From: an uncultured Candidatus Saccharibacteria bacterium
Lineage (GTDB): Bacteria; Patescibacteriota; Saccharimonadia; Saccharimonadales; Saccharimonadaceae
Length of the DNA stretch: 9,436 nucleotides
Assembly (NCBI GenBank): GCA_937919305.1
Contig: CALFQW010000128.1
Span: 1 to 9,436, forward strand
Direction: 5' to 3'
Positions 1-7,042 of the stretch are shown piece by piece. Numbering within the stretch: the stretch's first letter is position 1; each line of letters opens with the position of its first letter. A program made the translations under genes and the position numbers. Under the pieces are notes generated by a model, which did no database searches, was not told the origin of the DNA, and saw only the letters and a program-made list of their open reading frames with translations.

Positions 1-1177
1 CAATGTATCTGTCCGCTAGGTACACCACATCTTCTATGAGCTCGAGAGGGACTTTCACCTGATGGTGTTGCTGATAACTATCGAGCATGCCACGTAAAAT
101 CGCTTCTGTATCTTTGAGGCTCGGCTCATCGACAGTTATGGTCTGAAGTCGTCGTTCGAAAGCAGCATCCTTTTCGATGTATTTACGATATTCGTCGATC
201 GTAGTCGCACCTATCATTCGGATTTGACCTCTCGCCAAGGCCGGTTTCAGTATATTGGCTGCGTCCATAGCACCCTCCGCTGCACCAGCTCCAACTAAGA
301 GGTGTAGCTCGTCGATGAACACGATAATGCTTTCGTCGCTCGTAATTTCATCAACCACTTTCTTCAATCGCTCTTCGAACTCACCGCGGTACTTTGTTCC
401 GGCAATCATAGCAGCCATGTCAAGCTGGACAACGTGCTTATCAAGTAAATGATCGGGGACATCCTGATCAGCAATACGCTGTGCGAGGCCTTCAACTATA
501 GCGGTCTTGCCCACCCCAGGCTCACCGATAAGTAGTGGGTTGTTCTTTGTGCGACGGCTAAGGATGGTTATCATGCGCGCAATTTGCTCATCCCGTCCAA
601 TCACTGGATCGAGCTGGTCTTCACGAGCACGAGCGGTCATATCAGTACCATAGGCGAGAAGTGCTTGATTTTGTAGCCTCGAAGACTTGCTTGAACTAGC
701 ACTCTCACTACCTTCGATGCCAGACTGCTGTCTATTCAGATACCCTTCTATATCCGCTGTGAGATCGTCTATCGATACATTCATATCACGGAGCAACACA
801 GTTGCTCGGGCGTTCTTCTGGCTCAGAATACTGAACAAGATATGCTCGGTACCACAATGACCTTGATGAAATTCTTGTGCAACATCCCAGCTCATCCGCA
901 GCGTTAGCTTTGCCGTCTCACTCAACCCTTTCGATCCAGTACTCACTACGAGCGTCCTAGGAGTAAGGTTCAGCGCAACACGAGCACGATCGAGCGTCAC
1001 ACCTACATCGGCTAGCATCTTGGCGCCAACTGAAGATTCTTGACTCAAAACGCCTAGCAACAGATGCTCCGTGCCAATATAGGCGCTACCGAGGCCTCGT
1101 GCGATCATATCAGCCTGCTCTAGGCTACTCCTCGCATTATCAGTCAGACGATGTATGAAATCTGGAATGTTATCCAT
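1..1177 (-). CDS. clpC: ClpC-type AAA+ unfoldase, N-terminal part (cut by window edge)
   Basis: ATP-driven unfoldase that normally feeds substrates to the ClpP protease in the cytoplasm. The 392 visible codons hold two Clp_N repeats (about residues 2-75 and 85-150, each with a GTEH motif), a Ser-rich linker (151-168) and most of the first AAA+ domain. Seen there are Walker A GEPGVGKT (218-225), pore loop [10 protein letters not shown] (262-271), Walker B IVFIDE (285-290), sensor-1 region GATT (323-326) and the arginine-finger region ERR (341-343). ClpC is preferred over ClpB because of the [19 protein letters not shown] and ADRYI wording. The middle domain, second ATPase domain and any ClpP-binding loop lie outside the window, so ClpB or ClpE cannot be fully excluded. 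The ATG at 1175-1177 follows a GAGGAG Shine-Dalgarno (1181-1186), with only 3 nt from its last base, or 5 nt if GAGG is the core. A CIRCE operator and a promoter lie just upstream, so heat-shock control is expected. The family is usually about 800-850 residues long. Confidence 0.93.
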   Translation of the reverse strand, partial: MDNIPDFIHRLTDNARSSLEQADMIARGLGSAYIGTEHLLLGVLSQESSVGAKMLADVGVTLDRARVALNLTPRTLVVSTGSKGLSETAKLTLRMSWDVAQEFHQGHCGTEHILFSILSQKNARATVLLRDMNVSIDDLTADIEGYLNRQQSGIEGSESASSSKSSRLQNQALLAYGTDMTARAREDQLDPVIGRDEQIARMITILSRRTKNNPLLIGEPGVGKTAIVEGLAQRIADQDVPDHLLDKHVVQLDMAAMIAGTKYRGEFEERLKKVVDEITSDESIIVFIDELHLLVGAGAAEGAMDAANILKPALARGQIRMIGATTIDEYRKYIEKDAAFERRLQTITVDEPSLKDTEAILRGMLDSYQQHHQVKVPLELIEDVVYLADRYI

Positions 1178-1223
1178 ATACTCCTCGTATATTATTGTAT
1201 TTCACGTATCAGAATACTACTTC

Positions 1224-1252
1224 AGTATAGCTAATTAGCACTCTGGTTACAA
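1224..1252 (-). promoter_or_regulatory. clpC promoter (sigma70-like)
   Basis: Read on the minus strand, a -35 hexamer TTGTAA (1247-1252) is followed by exactly 17 nt and a -10 hexamer TATACT (1224-1229). Transcription would start near 1217, leaving a leader of about 40 nt before the clpC ATG. The -35 box lies inside the 9-nt spacer of the CIRCE element, and the -35/-10 spacer contains one CIRCE arm, so HrcA binding would directly block RNA polymerase. Seen: hexamers and spacing. Inferred: activity. Confidence 0.75.
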
Positions 1253-1263
1253 GAGTGCTAATT
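1233..1263. promoter_or_regulatory. CIRCE heat-shock operator (HrcA-binding site)
   Basis: A perfect inverted repeat, TTAGCACTC (1235-1243), 9 nt, GAGTGCTAA (1253-1261), matches the CIRCE consensus at every arm position with the canonical N9 spacer. Two more base pairs extend each arm (1233-1263). CIRCE is the known operator of the HrcA repressor. Its position over the clpC promoter shows which gene it controls. The hrcA gene is not in the window. Confidence 0.95.
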
Positions 1264-1305
1264 ACATGCCAGATAGCTATCTAATGCCTATTCTTTTTCT
1301 TTTAC
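1264..1305. other. nusA-clpC spacer, no recognisable terminator
   Basis: This is the short stretch between the nusA stop codon and the CIRCE element. It holds a perfect 12-bp palindrome AGATAGCTATCT (1271-1282), which has no loop and no U-tract on the minus strand. I see no intrinsic terminator, so nusA transcription could run on into clpC, with the CIRCE repeat as the only other hairpin in the way. Confidence 0.5.
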
Positions 1306-2439
1306 TTAACCAGCTTCATCAACAGCACTTAGTAAGCTGTCTTCGATGTTTTTCTTAGGTTTCTTAGGTGCAGTAGCTGATGGCTGCTTTGGCTCGGCAG
1401 CACCTGTCTCAATGTCGAGCTCGTAACCCGTCAGCTTGCTGGCAAGCCGTACGTTTTGTCCTCCACGACCAATCGCGATTGATTGTTGGTCTTCGGCTAC
1501 GAAAACCTTGGCTCTTTTTTCTTTCTCGTCAATCTCGATAGAAGACACTTCAGCAGGACTGAGCGCATTTGCTATATAGTTTTTTATGTCTTCATCGTAT
1601 GGAACGATATCGATCTTCTCTTGATCACCAATCTCGTTCATGACTGCAGTAACTCGCGTACCATGTCCACCAACGAACGTGCCCACCGGATCAACACCTG
1701 GAACTGTACTGACTACGGCTAGTTTTGTACGCTTTCCAGCCTCGCGTGCAAGAGCTTTGATCTCAACTGCGCCACTTTCCATTTCTGGGACTTCTTGCTG
1801 GAACAGGTAATCGACAAAAGCTTCATTGGCTCGACTCAATATGAGCTGTGGGCCCCTGTTTTCACGCTCAACATCTTTCAAGAATACCTTTATACGAGAG
1901 CCAATACTGTAGTATTCACCAGGTATTTGCTCGCTAGCGGGCAAGATACCGATAGCCTTGCCAAGCTCAACGCGCACAAGTCTTGCTTCTACTCTTTGAA
2001 CGGTACCAGTGATAACGGTTCCTATTTTGTCTGCGAATTCTTCCATGACAACTTCGCGCTCTGCTTCACGCAGCTTTTGTAAGACTACCTGTTTAGCGGT
2101 TTGTGCCGCTACGCGACCGAAGCTAGTTGCTTCGAACTGTTCTTCAACAACGTCACCAACTACAGCATCCTTTTTGAGTCTTTTCGCCGCCTCTTGAGTT
2201 AGTTCGGTGGCTGGATTTTCGACTTCTTCAACGACACTATAGATGACGTATACCTTTGCAGTGCCGTTCACTGTATTCAGTTCAGCACGAACATCCTGCT
2301 CTCTGTCACCATTATCTCGACGCCAAGCAGCAGCAACTGCTTGCTGCACTACGTCCATAACCGTATCTTCTGGAAGATTTTTTTCTTCCGCTATTGTACT
2401 GATGACCTGCACCAGCTGTTTAATGTTGAGTTCTTGCAT
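1306..2439 (-). CDS. nusA: Transcription termination/antitermination factor NusA
   Basis: RNA polymerase-associated factor that modulates pausing, termination and antitermination. The 377-residue product has the NusA N-terminal domain (1-133), an S1 domain (about 137-202), KH1 with the AREAGKRTK and DPVGTFVG motifs and GxxG loop GGHG (257-260), and KH2 with IAIGRGGQNVRLAS and its GxxG loop at 324-327. A Lys/Pro-rich tail (349-377) follows. The acidic C-terminal repeats of E. coli NusA are absent, as in most bacteria. The ATG at 2437-2439 was chosen because GAAAGG (2448-2453) lies 8 nt upstream and the product then begins MQELN like other NusA proteins. An in-frame GTG 51 nt further upstream (2488-2490) coincides with the predicted transcription start and is unlikely. 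The usual partners rimP, ylxR and infB are not adjacent: the gene stands alone, divergent from a peptidase operon. Confidence 0.95.
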   Translation of the reverse strand: MQELNIKQLVQVISTIAEEKNLPEDTVMDVVQQAVAAAWRRDNGDREQDVRAELNTVNGTAKVYVIYSVVEEVENPATELTQEAAKRLKKDAVVGDVVEEQFEATSFGRVAAQTAKQVVLQKLREAEREVVMEEFADKIGTVITGTVQRVEARLVRVELGKAIGILPASEQIPGEYYSIGSRIKVFLKDVERENRGPQLILSRANEAFVDYLFQQEVPEMESGAVEIKALAREAGKRTKLAVVSTVPGVDPVGTFVGGHGTRVTAVMNEIGDQEKIDIVPYDEDIKNYIANALSPAEVSSIEIDEKEKRAKVFVAEDQQSIAIGRGGQNVRLASKLTGYELDIETGAAEPKQPSATAPKKPKKNIEDSLLSAVDEAG

Positions 2440-2462
2440 GATAGCAACCTTTCTATTAAAGA

Positions 2463-2482
2463 ATCCGACCTGCTGGCCGGAT
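2463..2482 (-). promoter_or_regulatory. 5'-leader hairpin of nusA mRNA
   Basis: On the minus strand, ATCCGGCC, loop AGCA, GGTCGGAT forms an uninterrupted 8-bp stem with one G-U pair. It lies between the predicted transcription start (about 2489) and the Shine-Dalgarno (2448-2453). On the plus strand the same pair would be an A-C mismatch, which favours a role in the nusA transcript. It is not followed by a U-run, so it is probably a stability or regulatory element and not an attenuator. The function is inferred. Confidence 0.5.
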
Positions 2483-2495
2483 ATGTACACACATG

Positions 2496-2524
2496 ATTAT
2501 ATCCGCTAAGTGACCTAAAAACAA
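2496..2524 (-). promoter_or_regulatory. nusA promoter (sigma70-like)
   Basis: On the minus strand, -35 TTGTTT (2519-2524), a 17-nt spacer and a perfect -10 TATAAT (2496-2501) are visible. The start would be near 2489, giving a leader of about 50 nt containing the hairpin and the Shine-Dalgarno. This placement also rules against the upstream GTG start. Confidence 0.8.
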
Positions 2525-2580
2525 GCCCCAAGAACGAACGCACTAATTGCACGCATCAATGTAAAGATTATCTGCTCATG

Positions 2581-2586
2581 TACAAT
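2581..2586 (+). promoter_or_regulatory. Candidate -10 box of the peptidase operon, leaderless start
   Basis: TACAAT matches 5 of 6 positions of the -10 consensus and ends 7 nt before the ATG at 2594, so transcription would begin at or next to the start codon. No Shine-Dalgarno is present between 2575 and 2593. No good -35 is seen at 16-18 nt (AATGTA or similar), so the promoter is weakly supported by itself. The forced spacing to the ATG is the main argument. Confidence 0.5.
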
Positions 2587-2593
2587 AGTTGTC

Positions 2594-5122
2594 ATGCATA
2601 AAGTAGACCGATTATTCACTCTTTTTCAACCTACTCACTACTCTATTCGTCTTGATATGACGAGCACTCATCACAGAACGTTCAACGGAGAGATAACTGT
2701 CAAGGGAGTCTCGAGCATCCAAGGTGAGGTCCGGCTCCACGCTAAAGACCTAGTGGTCACGCAAGCTTCGGTTGGCGGCGTAGAAGCAACTGTTCGTTAT
2801 GACAAAAACGATGAGCTCGTCATCAGCTCAACTTCGATTCAGCCAGGTAAGGTGGAGATAAAGCTAACATTTCGCGGCAAGATAACTGACGTTATGCATG
2901 GATTATACCCATGCTACTACACCCAAGACGGAGTCGAGCATGAACTCTTCGCGACACAACTCGAGAGCCATCATGCGCGTGAAGTTTTCCCTTGTGTTGA
3001 TGAGCCCGAAGCTAAAGCCAGGTTCGACGTACAAATAGACGCGAATAAAGGTCTGGGCGTTCTGAGTAACATGCCTGAGATTTCTTGCATAAATAATAAT
3101 GATGTTGCAACACATACTTTCGATACCACACCGAAGATGAGCTCATATTTACTTGCTTTCGTCATCGGAGATCTTCAGTCTAAATCTGTCACGAGCAGGA
3201 ACGGAACGGAAATAAAGGTATATACAACAAATGCTCAGGACATAAGCCTTGTTGATTATTCTTTAGCGCTATCGAAACAAGTATTGGACTTCTTTGAGGA
3301 ATACTATGGCACACCATACCCTCTGTCTAAGCTTGATCACGTAGCTTTGCCTGACTTCAGTGCGTCGGCGATGGAAAACTGGGGTTTGATAACGTACCGT
3401 GAATCGGCGTTGCTGGCAAACGATCTCTCCTCCAAGGAGCACCGAGACTTCGCTGCAACAACTGTCGCACATGAGACCTCGCACCAGTGGTTTGGTAACC
3501 TGGTAACTATGCGGTGGTGGGATGATCTCTGGTTAAACGAGAGTTTTGCTACTATGACAAAAAACATCGCGCTCGATGCCGTACAACCAGGCACCAACCG
3601 ATGGACAAATTTCGAAACAACTTACCCTACGAGTGCAATTCGTCGAGATTGCTTTGCTCATGTCCAGCCCATCAGGACTGTTATCGATAACCCTAGCCAA
3701 ATACATGCAGCTTTCGATCCGGCTATCGTATACGGAAAAGGCTGTCGACTACTAAAGATGTTGATGCATTTCGTTGGTCAGGATAACTTCAGAGCTGCAC
3801 TACAACATTACTTTGCTGAGCATGCCTATGAAAATACTTCCGGAGACGACTTATGGAATGCAATCGCGAGCACAAGTCGACCAGAAGCCGCATCATTGAT
3901 GCAGCACTGGCTCTCAGTGAGCGGGATGCCTGTCGTACATGTAAAGAAAACGCAGGTCGGTTATGACTTATCTCAGGAACGTTTTCTAATCGGTGAGGAT
4001 CAAAATGACACTGTTTGGCAGATACCCCTGTTTGCAAGAGACGAAAACTTTCCAGAAATACTTTTATCGAAAAGCGTGCAAATAACTACACAAAACAAAC
4101 TACCCCATCTCAACCTAGGAAACGTAGGCCATTTCATCACACACTATGATGATGAGAGTTATGCAGAGATCCTTGAAGCGCTCAGAAATAACTCGTTCAA
4201 CGACATAGAGCGATTAGGATTTGTAAATGAACATATATTGTTAACACGAGCCGGCATCGAACCAATAAGCAGAATGCTCAATCTACTTGCGATGCTAAGC
4301 GACGATACGAGCTACGCCGTATGGTCAGTGATCTATGTCGCGATCGGTGACCTTAGGAGGCTCGCTGAGACAAACACGATGGCACTACAGCAACTTAACG
4401 CATTCGTATCCGCCATCTGCAAGCGGCGCTTAGCGGACGTCGGCAGTATAGAAACTGCTGGTGAACCCGTAGAAAATAGCGCAACACGAGGCCTCTTATT
4501 TGAAATGCTCGTCGATAGCAACGATACTGAATCAATAGAAACACTCTGTGCTATTGCAGAGTCGAAAGACATCGAGCAGATCCAAAGCGAACTAAAAAGT
4601 GCAGTTATCACTGCTCTTGTGAAAAAAGGTGATGCAAATAAAATTAAAAATTTGAAGGATGCTCTCCGAACAACGAGCAACTCAGAGCTGCAAACGATGA
4701 TTATCAGCGGACTGACCGCTACTTCTGATAGATCCCTACAACAAGAGATCCTGCCTTGGCTCACAGACAGAACAATTGTGAAGCCACAAGACCTACGTCA
4801 ATGGTTTATCGGATTTTTGAAAAACCCATCTAGTAGAATGCTCATCTGGGAGTGGATGACAGGTAACTGGGAGTGGATAGAACAAACATTCAATGACGAC
4901 AATAGATATGATGATTTTGCCCGCCACAGTGCGGTATATCTCAGCGGACAAGATCAACTGGAGAAATACCGTGCTTTCTTCGAGCAAATAGTGACTCGGC
5001 AGCCACGTATCGAGCAACTCGTCAGCATCGGCGTCGTTGACATAAGCACACGAAACAAATGGATCGAGGAATCAATCGATGAATTTATCACTGTAACGGA
5101 GGCATATACTCATGAAAAATAA
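2594..5122 (+). CDS. M1 family zinc aminopeptidase (PepN/ERAP-like)
   Basis: Removes N-terminal amino acids from peptides, and is probably cytosolic because no signal peptide or membrane segment is visible. The 842 residues follow the M1 layout: N-terminal beta domain (from LFQPTHYSIRL, 8-20), exopeptidase motif SAMEN (258-262), zinc motif HETSH (293-297) with the third ligand E316 18 residues later (WLNES), and the catalytic tyrosine Y380 in VYGKG. A C-terminal helical ERAP1_C-like region starts near GHFITHYDDE (512-521) and runs to the end. The first position of the GAMEN motif is Ser instead of Gly; the glutamate that binds the free N-terminus (E261) is kept. The length is typical of PepN-type enzymes. 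The start lacks a Shine-Dalgarno and may be leaderless. The stop overlaps the next gene by 11 nt, so the two are probably translated from one mRNA. Substrate preference cannot be read from the sequence. Confidence 0.93.
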   Translation: MHKVDRLFTLFQPTHYSIRLDMTSTHHRTFNGEITVKGVSSIQGEVRLHAKDLVVTQASVGGVEATVRYDKNDELVISSTSIQPGKVEIKLTFRGKITDVMHGLYPCYYTQDGVEHELFATQLESHHAREVFPCVDEPEAKARFDVQIDANKGLGVLSNMPEISCINNNDVATHTFDTTPKMSSYLLAFVIGDLQSKSVTSRNGTEIKVYTTNAQDISLVDYSLALSKQVLDFFEEYYGTPYPLSKLDHVALPDFSASAMENWGLITYRESALLANDLSSKEHRDFAATTVAHETSHQWFGNLVTMRWWDDLWLNESFATMTKNIALDAVQPGTNRWTNFETTYPTSAIRRDCFAHVQPIRTVIDNPSQIHAAFDPAIVYGKGCRLLKMLMHFVGQDNFRAALQHYFAEHAYENTSGDDLWNAIASTSRPEAASLMQHWLSVSGMPVVHVKKTQVGYDLSQERFLIGEDQNDTVWQIPLFARDENFPEILLSKSVQITTQNKLPHLNLGNVGHFITHYDDESYAEILEALRNNSFNDIERLGFVNEHILLTRAGIEPISRMLNLLAMLSDDTSYAVWSVIYVAIGDLRRLAETNTMALQQLNAFVSAICKRRLADVGSIETAGEPVENSATRGLLFEMLVDSNDTESIETLCAIAESKDIEQIQSELKSAVITALVKKGDANKIKNLKDALRTTSNSELQTMIISGLTATSDRSLQQEILPWLTDRTIVKPQDLRQWFIGFLKNPSSRMLIWEWMTGNWEWIEQTFNDDNRYDDFARHSAVYLSGQDQLEKYRAFFEQIVTRQPRIEQLVSIGVVDISTRNKWIEESIDEFITVTEAYTHEK
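5098..5102 (+). promoter_or_regulatory. Shine-Dalgarno of the M13 peptidase gene, inside the preceding gene
   Basis: GGAGG lies 9 nt before the ATG at 5112 and within the last codons of the M1 peptidase gene. It decides the start and, together with the 11-nt gene overlap, points to translational coupling. Confidence 0.85.
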
Positions 5123-7037
5123 CGATGTAAACCGGCAGGTGTCACCACGCGCACAAGATGATTTCTTTTCGCATATTAATCAAACATGGCTCGATAACAA
5201 TCCGATACCTGATAGCGAGAGTAGCTGGGGCACATTTTATGTGCTACGTGATAACTCATGGAAAGCTGTCAATGATATCGTGGATGGGATAAGAAAAGCA
5301 GATAGATCGTCTTTATCCAGTGAGCAAGGTCTACTTCGTGATTTTTTTGACAGCGCTATGAACTTTGCAGACAATAGCGATACACATCTCAACACATTAG
5401 GTGATGAGATCAAGAAGATCGATGCAATCGATTCCCCAGAGTCGCTCGCTCACTACCTAGGATACGCTCATAGACTCAGCCTCAATATGTTCTGGGGGTT
5501 ATATATAGATCTCGATGACAAGGACTCCAAGCTCCAAGTACTAAGAACGCATCAGGCAGGGATCGCTCTTCCAAACAGAGATTATTACCTGGAAGATTCT
5601 GATGACATGAAGAAGATCCGGGATGCCTACAGACAATATCAACAAAGTCTCAAAGATACTCTAGCTTGTCTGGCGAACTGTGATCTAGAGTCGGCATTTG
5701 AGATAGAAAACAAGCTCGCTGAGTCGTCTTGGAAAAATGTTGAGCTACGGGATGTTTCGAAAAACTACAATCGTTTTACGATGGCATTACTAAAAAAGAC
5801 CTACGGCAACTTTGATTGGGATAGCTATTTCAAAGGACTACAATGGCAAGAACCGACCGATAACCTCATCGTCTCACAACCATCTTTCATTCGCTCATGC
5901 CTTGAGATACTTGATAGCCAGCCTCTCGCAGCCATCAAATCATATATGATCTGGAGGCTAGTCGACGGATTTGCTGGCTGGATAGATCAATCAACATTTG
6001 ATATTGCGTTCGATTTCTATGGCAAAGTAGTCGACGGAACATCGGTGCCAAAACCGCTATGGAAACGATCAGTTACATCAGCTGATAGATATGTTATCGG
6101 TGAATCACTCGGCAAAGAATATACTTCCATCCACTTTCCCGAAACGTCCAAAAATGAAGTTCTGGAGCTAGTAGAGGATATACGAAAGGCATACCACAAT
6201 CGCATCGATAAACTCAAATGGATGAATGATGCCACAAAAGAACTTGCACATACTAAACTAGACAACATCAAAGTATTTATCGGTTACCCATCTGAGTGGC
6301 GTTCTCTCGATACTCTATTGCTTAAACCTGATAACTACATAGCAAATTCTCTCACGCTACGAGAATTCGACGCTGTCGATGATATCGCAAAAATAGGTAA
6401 GCCCCCTAAGGACGAGGAGTGGGAGATGAATGCTCATACAGTCAACGCATATCACCATCCTAATCGCCTAGAAATTGTCTTCCCAGCAGCAATCTTACAG
6501 CCACCCTTCTTTAGCCCAAACGCCGATTATGCTACAAACCTAGGTGGTATAGGTGCGGTAATTGGTCATGAATTCACCCACGGCTTTGATGATCAAGGCT
6601 CACAATTTGATGCCAACGGCAACGTAAATGATTGGCAAAGTGATGAAGAGCGCAAAGCATTCGCTAAAATGGCTAAGCTCATCGTTGATCAAGCAAATGC
6701 ATTCGAAACCGTCCCAGGAACATTCCTCCAAGGAGATCTCATACTGGGCGAAGCTATCGCAGATATCGGTGGCCTGCAGCTCGCAGTCGAAGCGTTGGAG
6801 GCTAGTCAATCAAATAATCACGACTACAAAGCACTATTTGCAAACTTTGCTAAGGCAGAGTGCGGCCATGCCACACGCGAACGGCTCGTGCAACTAGCCA
6901 AAATTGACCCACATCCGCCCTCTCGTTTCCGAGTGAATAATGTTGTTAACCACATTGATAGATTCTATGACGAATACGGAGTCAAGACATCTGACAGTCT
7001 CTACTTGTCGCCGAATAAGCGTGCACAAATCTGGTAA
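5112..7037 (+). CDS. pepO: M13 family zinc endopeptidase (PepO/neprilysin-like)
   Basis: Metalloendopeptidase of the neprilysin family that cuts oligopeptides. The product has 641 residues, close to bacterial PepO. Visible motifs: DDFFSHINQTWL near the N-terminus (16-27), NAYHHPNR (445-452, the NAY substrate-binding motif), ILQPPFF (461-467), zinc site HEFTH (486-490), third zinc ligand E547 with D551 in GEAIADIGG, the DPHPP segment with H601 and FRVN with R607 (corresponding to the neprilysin catalytic His and substrate-binding Arg), and the family-typical terminal Trp. There is no signal peptide or membrane anchor, so a cytosolic role like lactococcal PepO is inferred, in contrast to animal ectoenzymes. 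It overlaps the M1 aminopeptidase gene by 11 nt, an arrangement in which the endopeptidase would make short peptides that the aminopeptidase trims. It ends 5 nt from the convergent RNase HII gene, and no terminator is seen. Confidence 0.94.
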   Translation: MKNNDVNRQVSPRAQDDFFSHINQTWLDNNPIPDSESSWGTFYVLRDNSWKAVNDIVDGIRKADRSSLSSEQGLLRDFFDSAMNFADNSDTHLNTLGDEIKKIDAIDSPESLAHYLGYAHRLSLNMFWGLYIDLDDKDSKLQVLRTHQAGIALPNRDYYLEDSDDMKKIRDAYRQYQQSLKDTLACLANCDLESAFEIENKLAESSWKNVELRDVSKNYNRFTMALLKKTYGNFDWDSYFKGLQWQEPTDNLIVSQPSFIRSCLEILDSQPLAAIKSYMIWRLVDGFAGWIDQSTFDIAFDFYGKVVDGTSVPKPLWKRSVTSADRYVIGESLGKEYTSIHFPETSKNEVLELVEDIRKAYHNRIDKLKWMNDATKELAHTKLDNIKVFIGYPSEWRSLDTLLLKPDNYIANSLTLREFDAVDDIAKIGKPPKDEEWEMNAHTVNAYHHPNRLEIVFPAAILQPPFFSPNADYATNLGGIGAVIGHEFTHGFDDQGSQFDANGNVNDWQSDEERKAFAKMAKLIVDQANAFETVPGTFLQGDLILGEAIADIGGLQLAVEALEASQSNNHDYKALFANFAKAECGHATRERLVQLAKIDPHPPSRFRVNNVVNHIDRFYDEYGVKTSDSLYLSPNKRAQIW

Positions 7038-7042
7038 GTAAC

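Noticed and set aside
255..452. Short plus-strand open frame inside clpC
   Set aside because: Antisense to a strongly conserved AAA+ coding region; no start signal or family resemblance.
1233..1263. The CIRCE inverted repeat read as a nusA terminator
   Set aside because: No U-run follows on the minus strand, and the exact CIRCE consensus with N9 spacer over a promoter is a far better explanation.
2440..2490. An in-frame upstream GTG (2488-2490) that would extend NusA by 17 residues
   Set aside because: It lies at the predicted transcription start, has no Shine-Dalgarno, and the extension covers the leader hairpin. The ATG at 2439 has a good GAAAGG and the family-typical N-terminus.
4333..4764. 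143-codon minus-strand open frame inside the M1 peptidase gene
   Set aside because: Opposite a confidently identified coding frame; low-complexity Ser/Leu-rich translation, no domain recognised, no promoter seen.
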